Both the position numbers and the translations under genes were made by a program. Positions 26,869 to 35,751 of a stretch of DNA of 64,000 bases are shown here, in pieces. Where the stretch lies: the NCBI RefSeq assembly GCF_030409315.1, contig NZ_JAUFPS010000012.1, positions 233,820 through 297,819 of the forward strand, read 5' to 3'. Each line of letters starts with the position of its first letter. The stretch's first letter is position 1. The notes below the pieces were generated by a model, which saw nothing but the letters and a program-made list of their open reading frames with translations, did not search any database and was not told the DNA's origin. This DNA is from Mucilaginibacter flavus. Lineage in GTDB: Bacteria > Bacteroidota > Bacteroidia > Sphingobacteriales > Sphingobacteriaceae.

Positions 26869-27084
26869 TCAAATAGTCGACCTGCCTAATTCGGCCCCTT
26901 CCTTTATCTCCTCCCAGTACACAGTTTCAAGATAAATTCCGTTTTGAATAGCCACACGGGCCTTTACTTCCTGCAGTTGATTTTTGATCTCATCGGCATT
27001 GAGGTCGCTGCTTAGGGAGTGATAATAAATTGCATAACCAGTTTTACTGTTTATAAATTTATAATGTTTATCAGCGGGTTTCAT
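26869..27084 (-). CDS. Small protein of unknown function
   Basis: 71 residues without signal peptide or membrane segment. It is mixed in character: HYKFINSKTGYAIYYHSLSSDLNADEIKNQLQEVKARVAIQNGIYLETVYWEE suggests a strand, a helix and a strand. No family is recognised. The proper start, AT-rich upstream region and protein-like composition favour a real gene. It is transcribed divergently from the DUF47 gene. Confidence 0.55.
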   Translation of the reverse strand: MKPADKHYKFINSKTGYAIYYHSLSSDLNADEIKNQLQEVKARVAIQNGIYLETVYWEEIKEGAELGRSTI

Positions 27085-27224
27085 GATGTGTTAACTTATA
27101 TAATGATAATATACCTAAGTGGCTTATTGTTTTAGTATTAAACAAATGTTACAAGTATATTTTTTACCGCTTACTCAAAGTGTTAATGCTACACCATAGA
27201 CATAAATAATTTAATAACCCTTAA

Positions 27225-27246
27225 TTAACATTGACTTAACATTAGT
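27225..27246 (+). promoter_or_regulatory. 11-bp direct repeats upstream of the PhoU-like gene
   Basis: TTAACATTGAC and TTAACATTAGT stand head to tail with an 11-bp period, just before TTTTG (27252-27256) and a TACATTTA box (27273-27280) that look like a promoter. PhoB-type regulators bind direct repeats of 11-bp period, so phosphate control is a possibility. Confidence 0.35.
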
Positions 27247-27377
27247 GTGACTTTTGCCAACAAATTAATAGCTACATTTAGCTGCATAAATATTTACGTG
27301 CGGTAGGCGCTAATTACCTATCATACAAACATTTAATTTTAAGACGTTAAAAAAGCGATCATAAAAAATTCAAATCA

Positions 27378-28007
27378 ATGTCGATATTTCCAAATTCTAA
27401 CCAGGTTTTTTATGATTTATTTAACCGGGCCGTTGCAAATGCCTCCGAAATGGCAACTTTTCTTAACACTGCGGTAAACACTACAGACACTTACGAACAA
27501 AAATTTCAGTTTAACCATATTGATAAATTAAAGAACAAAAGTTACGAGATAACTCACCAGGTATTCACCGAATCGGGCCGTATGCTGATATCCCCTTTTC
27601 AACGCAAGGACATGTGCGATTTAGCTGCTGCCATTGATGACGTTGCCGATAGGATTGCCATGGCATCGCGCAGGATTAACCTCTATGATGTGCCAAAAAT
27701 TACGCCTCCTATGATTAACCTGGCCGGGTTGATTCTAAAAACCGCAAAAGCGTTAGAAGAAGCCGTAAGAGCGATGAATAACCTGAGCAATTCGGCCCAG
27801 ATATTTGAACTTTGCAACAACATTAAACAATTAGAATACCAGGCCGATACCGTTTACAACGAAGCCTTTGCCGATCTGTTGGCCAACGAAACCGACGCCA
27901 TACAACTCATCAAATACACCGATGTATTTATGGCCATGGAAACTGCCACCGACAGTTGTGAAGATGCTACCCTGGTTATTGAAAGTATTTTGATTAAAAA
28001 CGGGTAG
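27378..28007 (+). CDS. DUF47 / PhoU-like protein
   Basis: 209 residues, almost wholly helical, as in the DUF47 (TIGR00153) family: FYDLFNRAVANASEMATFL, IDKLKNKSYEITHQVF, RMLISPFQRKDMCDLAAAIDDVADRIAMASRRI and a C-terminal helix with ESILIKNG. PhoU-like proteins bind metal clusters through E/DxxxD repeats and usually control a Pit-type phosphate permease encoded next to them. No permease is encoded nearby, so the partner must lie elsewhere. Direct repeats upstream suggest regulation. Confidence 0.88.
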   Translation: MSIFPNSNQVFYDLFNRAVANASEMATFLNTAVNTTDTYEQKFQFNHIDKLKNKSYEITHQVFTESGRMLISPFQRKDMCDLAAAIDDVADRIAMASRRINLYDVPKITPPMINLAGLILKTAKALEEAVRAMNNLSNSAQIFELCNNIKQLEYQADTVYNEAFADLLANETDAIQLIKYTDVFMAMETATDSCEDATLVIESILIKNG

Positions 28008-28009
28008 CC

Positions 28010-28150
28010 TCACCCCGGCCCTCTCCAAAGGAGAGGGAGGTAAAAACGTAATAAAAAGCCTCATTTAATATTCTAAATGAGGCTTTTTATTACGTTAATT
28101 ACGCATACAAATCAAAAGTCCTCTCCTTTGGAGAGGATTTAGGTGAGGCT
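28010..28150. repeat. Inverted repeat (ctctcctttggagag family)
   Basis: The outer arms CCTCTCCAAAGGAGAGG (left) and CCTCTCCTTTGGAGAGG (right) frame the terminator at 28045-28096. The right arm is nearly identical to 7131-7167. Confidence 0.8.
28045..28096. terminator. Strong bidirectional terminator
   Basis: A perfect 23-bp stem with core AAAAAGCCTCATTTA and a six-base loop, T-rich on both sides, between the convergent DUF47 and barrel-protein genes. Confidence 0.9.
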
Positions 28151-28151
28151 C

Positions 28152-30647
28152 TTACCGCCCCTTATCTCCCGATCCATCATCAGGTTTACCTTCTCCATCG
28201 CCTTTGTTGTCACGGTCTTTTTTAAAGTCGAGCTTGCCGAATTTATAGCTTAGACTGATGCCGAATGACTGTATGGGCACATAACGAACGTTGGTTAAAT
28301 TAAAGTTGCTGCCGTAAGTTGTGGATGTTTGGCTAACATATTTTGCAAACGGATTTGAAGCGGTTAAGTCTATACTGGCTTTTTTGTTCATGAACATTTT
28401 GCGCATGGCAAAGTTGTAAAACACAAACTTTGGCTGTGTTCCCTGTATCCCTTTTTGCGATGAGTTGTAGTTGCCAAAAAATTCGGCACTCAGGTTTTTA
28501 GCAAATTCGTATTGGGCGTTCAGGTTTAAACGATAGGCAAAACCGCTTACGCTCGGACTGCCCGGATTATTGCTTGTTCTATCGGCAAAAATCATGTTGG
28601 TTCGCAAACTGAAACTTTTAGTAACCGGCAACGACGCGTAAATATTGATACCTGCACGAACCTCTGACCCTAAATTATAACGCTGACTCAACGATACATT
28701 GGTATAAGTAGCGCCATTGATCCTTAACGTATCATAATAGGTGGTAAAACGCTGTATGTCATCTGTATTTTTACGGTAGAAAGCCGCTATATTAATGTTG
28801 GCCCCTTTTTCAAATGATTTATTGTAACCTAACTCAAAGTTATCGCCACGCTCGGGCTTTAAGTTAGGGTTACCTGTGCTGATGTTGTGCGGATCACTGA
28901 TGTTAAGGAAAGGGTTTAATGAACCGTAATCCGGTCTTTCAATCCTGCGGGTGTAGCTTAGCTTCACTGATGAAGATTCGCTTAACTTGTGCGAAAACAC
29001 CAGCGACGGCACCAGGATATTGTAGTTAGGAATATTAGCGCCCTTAAAGTCGGCAGTAGTTACGGTATACTCGTCTCTTAAACCGCCTTTGATATCTAAA
29101 AAGTTATTGAATACCGATGCCGTTAAGGAAAGGTAATAAGCGTAAATCTTACGGTCGTAAGTAAAGCCATAAGTTTGATCGCCATTGGGTACAAAATTTT
29201 TACCGCCCATCAGGCTATCGGTAACTACATTATTTTTAATGTTATTGAAATCCAGTTTAGCGCCGGTTTCTATGGTAAAATCTTTAGCTACCGGTTGTGT
29301 ATAGTCAACAGAAATTTGGGTTTCCCTATCCTTACCAGGATTGGTATTTGACAGGCCGGTTGATTGTACGCCGATAGGTGAAAGATAATCTGTTCGCTGA
29401 AACGAGCTGAAGCTATTATTACCAAAGCTTGATGAGTATAATACATCCAGTTCCTGGCCCTCTTTTTCAAACGTTTTTTTATAGCTTAAGCTTACATCTG
29501 TTGAGGTGCCGTTGAATTTACTGCTTGAGTTACGGATGCTCGAAGTATCTGACATTAAACTACCGGCAGCATTTACCATGCGCTGATCCTGGTTAGTTAC
29601 GCCGTTACCATGATTACCAAAATGATCAAAACCAATAGCAGCGGTAAGGTCATCATGTTTGCTGATGTTCCAGGTAAAGTTTAAGCCCGATTGATAACCG
29701 TTCCTCCTGAAATTATTACTTCCGTCCTGGAACAAAGTATTGGTATTGCCCGCGCCATCTGTAGATACCCGGTTTGTTGATGTTGGCGCATTACTGTTAA
29801 TTTGCGCGTTACCGCTAAAAAACGCGTTAACACCAAAGTTACCCTTGCGCACATTTAAATTGAATGATCCGTTTTCGCGGCGGGTACCTGCCGATAGGTT
29901 AACGCTGCCGTTAACACCTTCTACCCGGCTATCTTTTAATATAATATTTACTATGCCACCAGTACCAGCAGCATCATACTTTGCACCCGGACTGGTAATT
30001 ACCTCGATACTTTTAATCTGGCTGGCGGGGATACTGGCCAGTGCATCGGCCAAACTTGCCCCGAAGATGCTTGATGGCTTTCCATTTATTAAAAAGCGGA
30101 TATTGGCATTGCCCTGTAACTCCACGTTACCATCAATATCAACAGTTATCTGCGGTACTTTTTTCAATATATCGATGGCTACACCGCCCTGCGCGCTCAG
30201 GTCGTTTTGAGGGTTGTAAACCATTTTATCAATCTTATTGGTAACCGTTGGTGCTTGCGCGGTAATAGTTACTCCTTTCAATTCTTTTGATAAAGAGGTT
30301 AACAGGATTTCGCCTAAATTTAAAGTACCGCCTGCTTTAACAATTACATGCTCAACAGTGGCACGCTGGTAGCCTAAAAAATCGGCTGTTACCTTATACT
30401 CACCGGCCGGCACCTGGTCTACAGTAAAATAACCTTTCGGATCGGTACTGATACCATTGAATGGCGACGTAGCGCCTTGTTTATAAACAGATATGGTAGC
30501 ATAGTCAACGCCTTGTTTGGAGGTGGCGTCGGTAACCTTACCCGTAATTTTACCCTTGCCTGCAGGAGCCTGGGCGTGTACCTTTATAGCCAAAAAAACA
30601 CTAAGAAATAATATAATCCTTACTTTCATCACTTTCGAAAACTTCAT
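28152..30647 (-). CDS. Outer-membrane beta-barrel protein (OMP_b-brl_3 type)
   Basis: 831 residues, with an alternative start at Met7. A signal peptide ends in VHAQ. A carboxypeptidase-regulatory domain (about 32-110: GKITGKVTDATSKQGVDYATISVY, DFLGYQ) and a plug-like domain (VDILKKVPQITVDIDGNVEL, NIRFLINGKPS, IKSIEVITSPGAKYDAAGTGGIVNI) precede the barrel. The tail is Asp/Gly/Lys-rich after the last strand (GKLDFKKDRDNKGDGEGKPDD). No SusD is encoded nearby. It is a second barrel of the same architecture as the protein at 8486-11326; the ligand is unknown. Confidence 0.88.
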   Translation of the reverse strand: MKFSKVMKVRIILFLSVFLAIKVHAQAPAGKGKITGKVTDATSKQGVDYATISVYKQGATSPFNGISTDPKGYFTVDQVPAGEYKVTADFLGYQRATVEHVIVKAGGTLNLGEILLTSLSKELKGVTITAQAPTVTNKIDKMVYNPQNDLSAQGGVAIDILKKVPQITVDIDGNVELQGNANIRFLINGKPSSIFGASLADALASIPASQIKSIEVITSPGAKYDAAGTGGIVNIILKDSRVEGVNGSVNLSAGTRRENGSFNLNVRKGNFGVNAFFSGNAQINSNAPTSTNRVSTDGAGNTNTLFQDGSNNFRRNGYQSGLNFTWNISKHDDLTAAIGFDHFGNHGNGVTNQDQRMVNAAGSLMSDTSSIRNSSSKFNGTSTDVSLSYKKTFEKEGQELDVLYSSSFGNNSFSSFQRTDYLSPIGVQSTGLSNTNPGKDRETQISVDYTQPVAKDFTIETGAKLDFNNIKNNVVTDSLMGGKNFVPNGDQTYGFTYDRKIYAYYLSLTASVFNNFLDIKGGLRDEYTVTTADFKGANIPNYNILVPSLVFSHKLSESSSVKLSYTRRIERPDYGSLNPFLNISDPHNISTGNPNLKPERGDNFELGYNKSFEKGANINIAAFYRKNTDDIQRFTTYYDTLRINGATYTNVSLSQRYNLGSEVRAGINIYASLPVTKSFSLRTNMIFADRTSNNPGSPSVSGFAYRLNLNAQYEFAKNLSAEFFGNYNSSQKGIQGTQPKFVFYNFAMRKMFMNKKASIDLTASNPFAKYVSQTSTTYGSNFNLTNVRYVPIQSFGISLSYKFGKLDFKKDRDNKGDGEGKPDDGSGDKGR

Positions 30648-30922
30648 TTGCGGCGAAAATGAAAAGAAAGATTGGATTAATCCTGAATTATGGTGTGTTT
30701 GTTACATTAAGGTTAAATCATCAATATCTTTGTTACAAAATAGTTGCGCATAGCAAGTAATTGGAGGCAAAACAAAGCACGATTTTAGAAATTTAGTACA
30801 TTCGACGGAGGATTCTCTCTTTTGTAGTGACGCATAATTGTGTCTTCAAAGTGCAAATCAAACGATACTTTTCGCACGTTTGTTCCTGTCTTGATTCTTG
30901 ACTCTTGATTCTTGACTCTCCC
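30648..30922. other. Spacer with a short tandem repeat
   Basis: No ORF is seen. At 30892-30918 CTTGATTCTTGACT is tandemly repeated next to the transporter stop codon. The rest is the upstream region of the barrel gene. Confidence 0.5.
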
Positions 30923-31336
30923 TTAAAAAATCAGCACCAGCGTTCCGCCAATAATCAGGATAGCCCCTATCGCGTTTTTTAACGTCAACGGTTCGCCCAG
31001 AAAAATAACAGATAGCGCGATAGCCAGCGCAACGCTCAATTTGTCAACCGGGGCCACCTGTGATACTTTCCCTATTTGCAGGGCGCGGAAATAGCATATC
31101 CAGGACAAACCTGTCGCGCAACCAGATAAAATAAGAAAAGTCCAGTTAATTTTAGTTAAACCGGTAATACCCTGCGCGCTTCCCCTGAATAATACAATAC
31201 CCCAGGCCAGTATCAGGATGATGACCGTACGGATGGCCGTAGCCAGATCGGTATCAACTCCTTTAATGCCTATTTTAGCAAATATCGCGGTTAGCGCTGC
31301 AAATAAAGCCGATAGTAATGCGTATATCCACCACAT
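30923..31336 (-). CDS. Single-domain EamA-family (DMT) transporter
   Basis: 137 residues with five hydrophobic helices; one EamA unit (WWIYALLSALFAALTAIFAKIG, PVDKLSVALAIALSVIFLGEPLTLKNAIGAILIIGGTLVLIF). Typical DMT exporters have two such units and about 300 residues, whereas half-size members work as dimers. The substrate is unknown. It stands alone between repeats and a divergent two-component operon. Confidence 0.85.
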   Translation of the reverse strand: MWWIYALLSALFAALTAIFAKIGIKGVDTDLATAIRTVIILILAWGIVLFRGSAQGITGLTKINWTFLILSGCATGLSWICYFRALQIGKVSQVAPVDKLSVALAIALSVIFLGEPLTLKNAIGAILIIGGTLVLIF

Positions 31337-31477
31337 GGTTGTTAGTTTTAATTGTTAATTGATGTGTTACTTGCTCTATAATATTTATTTTGCTATAAAT
31401 GTTTATTACAATTCAAAACTGAAGATTGATGCTGTATTAAATCTGTTCAAATACAGAATATATACAAAATGAACGTG

Positions 31478-31485
31478 TAGTTTTG
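31478..31485 (+). promoter_or_regulatory. -7 promoter box of the efflux two-component operon
   Basis: TAGTTTTG matches TAnnTTTG exactly, 66 bases before the response-regulator start. No TTTG is seen at the ideal -33 position. Confidence 0.4.
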
Positions 31486-31550
31486 AATAATACGTATTAG
31501 TTTGACTTTAAATTTAAGCCGATACGCACAATTTATTACTCAAAACTAAA

Positions 31551-32228
31551 ATGAAATTACTGATCATTGAAGACGAGGAAGGCCTGCGCGAAAGTATTGA
31601 AGAATATTTTACAGGCGATGGCAGTATTTGCGAAACCGCGGCTACCTATGCCGATGCTATAAGCAAAATAGAATTGTATCGCTACGATTGTATTTTACTG
31701 GATATAACCCTGCCCGGCGGCAGCGGCATCAGCATACTTAAAAAACTAAAAGATAATCACTATACCGATGGCGTGCTTATCATATCGGCAAAAAACTCGC
31801 TCGACGACCGCCTGGATGGTTTAAATTTAGGTGCCGACGATTATCTCGTAAAACCCTTCCATTTATCAGAATTAAAGGCCAGGGTATCGGCCATCATCCG
31901 TCGTAAAATGTACAATGGCAGTAATTTATTAGTATTTAACGAAATCACTATTGATTTGCAGGCCAAAACCGTGAGCGTGCTTGATAAGCCTTTAAAATTT
32001 ACCCGCAAAGAGTTTGCCCTGCTCATTTACTTTATAGCCAACAAAGGCAAAGTAGTATCTAAAAACGCCATAGCCGAACACCTTTGGGGCGATGGGATTG
32101 ACCTTGCCGATAACTTTGATTTTATATATTCGCATATCAAAAATATCCGCAAAAAACTAATTGAAGCTGGCGCTAACGACTATATCCATGCGGCGTACGG
32201 CATGGGGTACAAATTTGCCGGGCAATGA
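31551..32228 (+). CDS. OmpR/PhoB-family response regulator
   Basis: 225 residues. The receiver domain has EDEEG, the phospho-acceptor aspartate in CILLDITLPGGSG, and Lys in DDYLVKPFHLSEL. The winged-helix output domain spans about 125-225 (LTRKEFALLIYF-type motif, AEHLWGDGIDLADNFDFIYSHIKNIRKKL, YGMGYKF). It is the first gene of an operon with a sensor kinase and an RND efflux system, which it likely controls. The stop overlaps the kinase start by four bases. Confidence 0.92.
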   Translation: MKLLIIEDEEGLRESIEEYFTGDGSICETAATYADAISKIELYRYDCILLDITLPGGSGISILKKLKDNHYTDGVLIISAKNSLDDRLDGLNLGADDYLVKPFHLSELKARVSAIIRRKMYNGSNLLVFNEITIDLQAKTVSVLDKPLKFTRKEFALLIYFIANKGKVVSKNAIAEHLWGDGIDLADNFDFIYSHIKNIRKKLIEAGANDYIHAAYGMGYKFAGQ

Positions 32229-33472
32229 AACTCCTTACTTTATACAACCGCGTAAACATCATTACCACTATTATAGTGATGCTTATTACCGGTATTATTT
32301 ATTACCAGGCCATTAGCTGGATACTCAACGATCAAAACGACAAAGCGTTAAAGGTAGAGGAAAATGAGGTTTTTGACTATGTGAACCTCAACAAAAAGCT
32401 TCCGCAGGAATTTGAAAGTAAGGATCAGCAAATCTCTTTTACCGAAGTTGCCCCAAATTCGGTAAACCGGGAGTTTATCAATACCGATTACCATCGGGAT
32501 AAAAACGAGTACGAATCAGGTCGCGGGTTAATTAGTTCGGTAACGGTAAACGGTAAGTATTATAAAATTCTGATTGTAGAATCGAAAGTAGAAACTGAAG
32601 ACCTGATCCAGATTATCTTCGGCATCACTTTTGGCGTTATTTTATTGCTATTACTGGTACTGTTAATTGCAAACCGGTTAATATTAAACCGGCTGTGGCA
32701 ACCTTTCCATACGATTTTGAAGGAAATGAAACTTTTTAACATCACTGATAGCCAGGAGATAGCGCAAACTACCACGCGGATAGACGAATTTACCGAATTA
32801 AACCAGGCCGCCACTACCATGACCAACAAAGCCCGGCATGATTACCGGGATCTGAAAACTTTTACCGAAAACGCGTCGCATGAACTGCTTACCCCTATCG
32901 CGGTTATCAACTCCAAATTGGATACGCTTATTCAAACCGAAGATTTTAGCGAACAGCAAAGCAAACTGCTTACAGATCTGTACAGCGCCGTGGCACGATT
33001 AAGCCGTCTTAATCAATCACTATTACTATTGGTTAAAATAGAAAACCGCCTGCTTACCGACCAGCAAACCATTAATCTGAAAGAATTGGTACAGGAATTA
33101 TTAACCCAGTTAGAGGATATTTTTAGCGATAAACAGATCGAAATAAAAACAAATCTGGAAAACAAAGAAATAATGGGTAATCAATATTTAATAGAAATTT
33201 TATTGAACAACCTGATTATTAACGCGGTAAGACACAATCATCCTCATGGCGAAATTATTATTAGCTTAACTCCCCAAAGTTTAAGCGTTAAAAACACCGG
33301 CAGTAATACCCCCTTACAGGATGATAAAATTTTTAACCGCTTCCACAAGTCAGATAAATCTGAAGGCAGCGGCCTGGGCCTCACCATTAGCAAGCAGATT
33401 TGCGAAAACATGGGCTGGCAGCTTAACTATCAGCATGTAAGCCCCCATCACTCCTTCACTATTGTATTTTAA
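32225..33472 (+). CDS. Membrane sensor histidine kinase
   Basis: 415 residues: helix about 10-30, a periplasmic domain of about 100 residues, a second helix about 135-157, then HisKA (FTENASHELLTPIAVI with the phospho-acceptor histidine) and an ATPase domain (LNNLIINAVRHN, a short G1 region with NTGSNTPLQDD, GSGLGLTISKQI). The overall layout resembles metal- or envelope-stress sensors that govern adjacent efflux genes. The signal is unknown. It is cotranscribed with the regulator. Confidence 0.9.
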   Translation: MKLLTLYNRVNIITTIIVMLITGIIYYQAISWILNDQNDKALKVEENEVFDYVNLNKKLPQEFESKDQQISFTEVAPNSVNREFINTDYHRDKNEYESGRGLISSVTVNGKYYKILIVESKVETEDLIQIIFGITFGVILLLLLVLLIANRLILNRLWQPFHTILKEMKLFNITDSQEIAQTTTRIDEFTELNQAATTMTNKARHDYRDLKTFTENASHELLTPIAVINSKLDTLIQTEDFSEQQSKLLTDLYSAVARLSRLNQSLLLLVKIENRLLTDQQTINLKELVQELLTQLEDIFSDKQIEIKTNLENKEIMGNQYLIEILLNNLIINAVRHNHPHGEIIISLTPQSLSVKNTGSNTPLQDDKIFNRFHKSDKSEGSGLGLTISKQICENMGWQLNYQHVSPHHSFTIVF

Positions 33473-33554
33473 ATGTGACAATTCACCTATCCTATTTTTT
33501 TACAGAATTACAGGATACTTTCGCTATGTTTAAAATGGATTTATAACGGAATTA

Positions 33555-34790
33555 ATGAAGTTATTTTTTAGCCTTATACTGTTTGCCTTTATTTATACTG
33601 CTACCCGGGCGCAAACAAACACGCTTGATCATTATATTGAGCTTGCCCAAAATAACAGTCCGCTTCTAAAGGATCTTAAAAATCAAATCGCGGCTGGCCG
33701 TATTGATAGTTTACGATTAAGAGCCGGTTTAAAACCCCAGGTTAATTTAAACAGCGGCGGTTACTACGCCCCTGTTATAAGCGGCTTTGGTTACTCTGGC
33801 GCAATTACCAACGTGCAAACATTTAACGCGCTTTTGGGTGTAAACAAGCAAATTATAAGCAAACAATACCTTAACTCGCAACTGAACGCCATTAACCTGC
33901 AGCGCGATTCGATCATCAACAGTGGGGCGGTATCTGCACAGGATTTAAAGAAAACCGTAACCGGCCAGTATATTACCGCCTACGGCAGTTTACAGCAGGT
34001 TAACTTTAACCGCGATATTGTAAAACTGCTTACCCAGGAAGAAGCTTTGCTTAAAAACCTTACCCGTACCAACGTTTACAAGCAAAGCGAATACCTTGCC
34101 TTTTTGGTAACCTTAAAACAACAGCAATTACAGCTTACACAGGCGCAGCTGCAATACAAAAATGACTACGCCACACTTAGTTATGTAGTTGGCATTGTTG
34201 ATACAGCCACGGTTGATTTGGGCGAACCTAAATTAGAAACAGCTGTAAGGCCCGACGCGGCAAACAGCATATTTTTCAGGCAGTTTAAGGCCGATAGCTT
34301 GCGCCTTATTAACACCCGTAGTTTAATTGACCATAGCTACCGCCCCAAGGTTAACGTTTTTGCTGATGGCGGCTACAATACCGATTTTACCGGTCAGGCC
34401 TATAAAAACTTTGGTACCAGCTTTGGCTTTAGCATCAGCATGCCAATTTATGATGGCGGCCAGCGCAGCCTGCAATACAAAAAGCTTAAATTACAGGAAG
34501 AAACAAGGTTAAACTATAAATCGTTTTTCAATTCGCAATATCTGCAGCAAATAGCGCAGTTAAACCAGCAGATAAACGAAAACAACACCCTTATCGGCCA
34601 GATAAAAGAACAGGTAAAATATGCCGAAAGCTTAATTAAGGTTGATACCAAACTGCTGCAAACCGGCGACGTAAGAATGGCCGATTTAATACTGGCAGTA
34701 AATAGTTACTACTCCATAACCAACCTGCTTACCCAAACTACTGTAGCGAAACTGCAGCTTATCAATCAATTAAACTACTGGAATAAATAG
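33555..34790 (+). CDS. TolC-family outer-membrane efflux protein
   Basis: 411 residues with a signal peptide (1-19, ending TRAQ) and the two long alpha-helical hairpins of TolC proteins (LDHYIELAQNNSPLLKDLKNQI; NSQYLQQIAQLNQQINENNTLIGQIKEQVKYAESLIKVDTKLLQTGDVRMADLILAV). It forms the outer-membrane duct of the tripartite pump encoded with it. The adaptor gene starts two bases after its stop codon. Confidence 0.9.
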   Translation: MKLFFSLILFAFIYTATRAQTNTLDHYIELAQNNSPLLKDLKNQIAAGRIDSLRLRAGLKPQVNLNSGGYYAPVISGFGYSGAITNVQTFNALLGVNKQIISKQYLNSQLNAINLQRDSIINSGAVSAQDLKKTVTGQYITAYGSLQQVNFNRDIVKLLTQEEALLKNLTRTNVYKQSEYLAFLVTLKQQQLQLTQAQLQYKNDYATLSYVVGIVDTATVDLGEPKLETAVRPDAANSIFFRQFKADSLRLINTRSLIDHSYRPKVNVFADGGYNTDFTGQAYKNFGTSFGFSISMPIYDGGQRSLQYKKLKLQEETRLNYKSFFNSQYLQQIAQLNQQINENNTLIGQIKEQVKYAESLIKVDTKLLQTGDVRMADLILAVNSYYSITNLLTQTTVAKLQLINQLNYWNK

Positions 34791-34791
34791 C

Positions 34792-35751
34792 ATGAAAATA
34801 TATAAAACGACCTGTATGCCATTTAAAAGCCTTTTAGCCATTTTAACAGCAGCGGTAATCTGCTCATCGTGCGGTGGTAATGCTCCCGCGGATGCTGGTG
34901 CCGCAGCAGATGCCCCCGCCGCCGCTACGGTAACACCTGTAAAAGTTACCACTGTTGATCAGAGTTCGCTTACCGATTATATTGAGCTTAACGCTACCTC
35001 ATCGTTCCTGCAAAAAAACTATGTGAAGGCAAACGCTATAGGTTATATTCAAAAAGTAAACGCCCAAATAGGTCATTATGTAAATAAAGGCGAAGTACTT
35101 TTTACCATAAAAACCAAGGAGTCGCAAAGTATTGGTAACAGCATTAATATACTGGATACCACTTTCAAATTCTCGGGCCTTAATAAGATCAAAGCATCTG
35201 AGCACGGCTATATTACCCAGTTAAGTCACCAGGTTGGCGATTATGTACAGGACGGCGAACAATTGGCTATTATTAGCGACCGCAGCAGTTTTGCCTTTAT
35301 TATGCAACTGCCGTATGAGTTAAGGGCATCGGTAACCAACAACCAGGATGTGCTGCTTAGCCTTCCCGATGGTACCAAACTAAACGGAAAGGTAAACTCT
35401 TTTATGCCCACTGTTGATACCCTATCCCAAACACAAGGGATTGTAATAAAGGTAGCTGGCAACAACACTATACCAGAAAACCTGGTAGCACGGGCACGCA
35501 TTGTAAAAACAGCCAGATCAAATACCATTTCGCTGCCCTCTTCGGCAATTTTATCAAACGAAACCCAAACAGAGTTTTGGGTAATGAAACTGATTGATGC
35601 CAACACCGCTGTTAAAACACCAATAAAAAAAGGAATTGAAAGCGGCGATAAGATCGAAATTTTATCGCCCCGGTTTTCGCCAAATGATAAGATCATCATA
35701 AGTGGTAATTACGGTTTGGCAGATACTGCTAAAGTTAAAATTATAAAGTAA
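34792..35751 (+). CDS. RND periplasmic adaptor lipoprotein
   Basis: 319 residues. A signal with a cysteine at the SSCGG site suggests a lipoprotein, followed by an Ala/Asp/Pro-rich linker. Barrel-sandwich halves (KANAIGYIQKVNAQIGHYVNKGEVLFTIKT and ASEHGYITQLSHQVGDYVQDGEQLAIIS) flank a very short spacer instead of a long coiled coil. A beta-barrel domain and a membrane-proximal domain follow. The short hairpin suggests direct docking of the pump and TolC. Its stop overlaps the RND gene start by one base. Confidence 0.9.
   Translation: MKIYKTTCMPFKSLLAILTAAVICSSCGGNAPADAGAAADAPAAATVTPVKVTTVDQSSLTDYIELNATSSFLQKNYVKANAIGYIQKVNAQIGHYVNKGEVLFTIKTKESQSIGNSINILDTTFKFSGLNKIKASEHGYITQLSHQVGDYVQDGEQLAIISDRSSFAFIMQLPYELRASVTNNQDVLLSLPDGTKLNGKVNSFMPTVDTLSQTQGIVIKVAGNNTIPENLVARARIVKTARSNTISLPSSAILSNETQTEFWVMKLIDANTAVKTPIKKGIESGDKIEILSPRFSPNDKIIISGNYGLADTAKVKIIK

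Noticed and set aside
27378..28007. Part of a phosphate transport operon
   Set aside because: No Pit or Pst gene adjoins; the flanking genes are a divergent small ORF and a convergent barrel gene.
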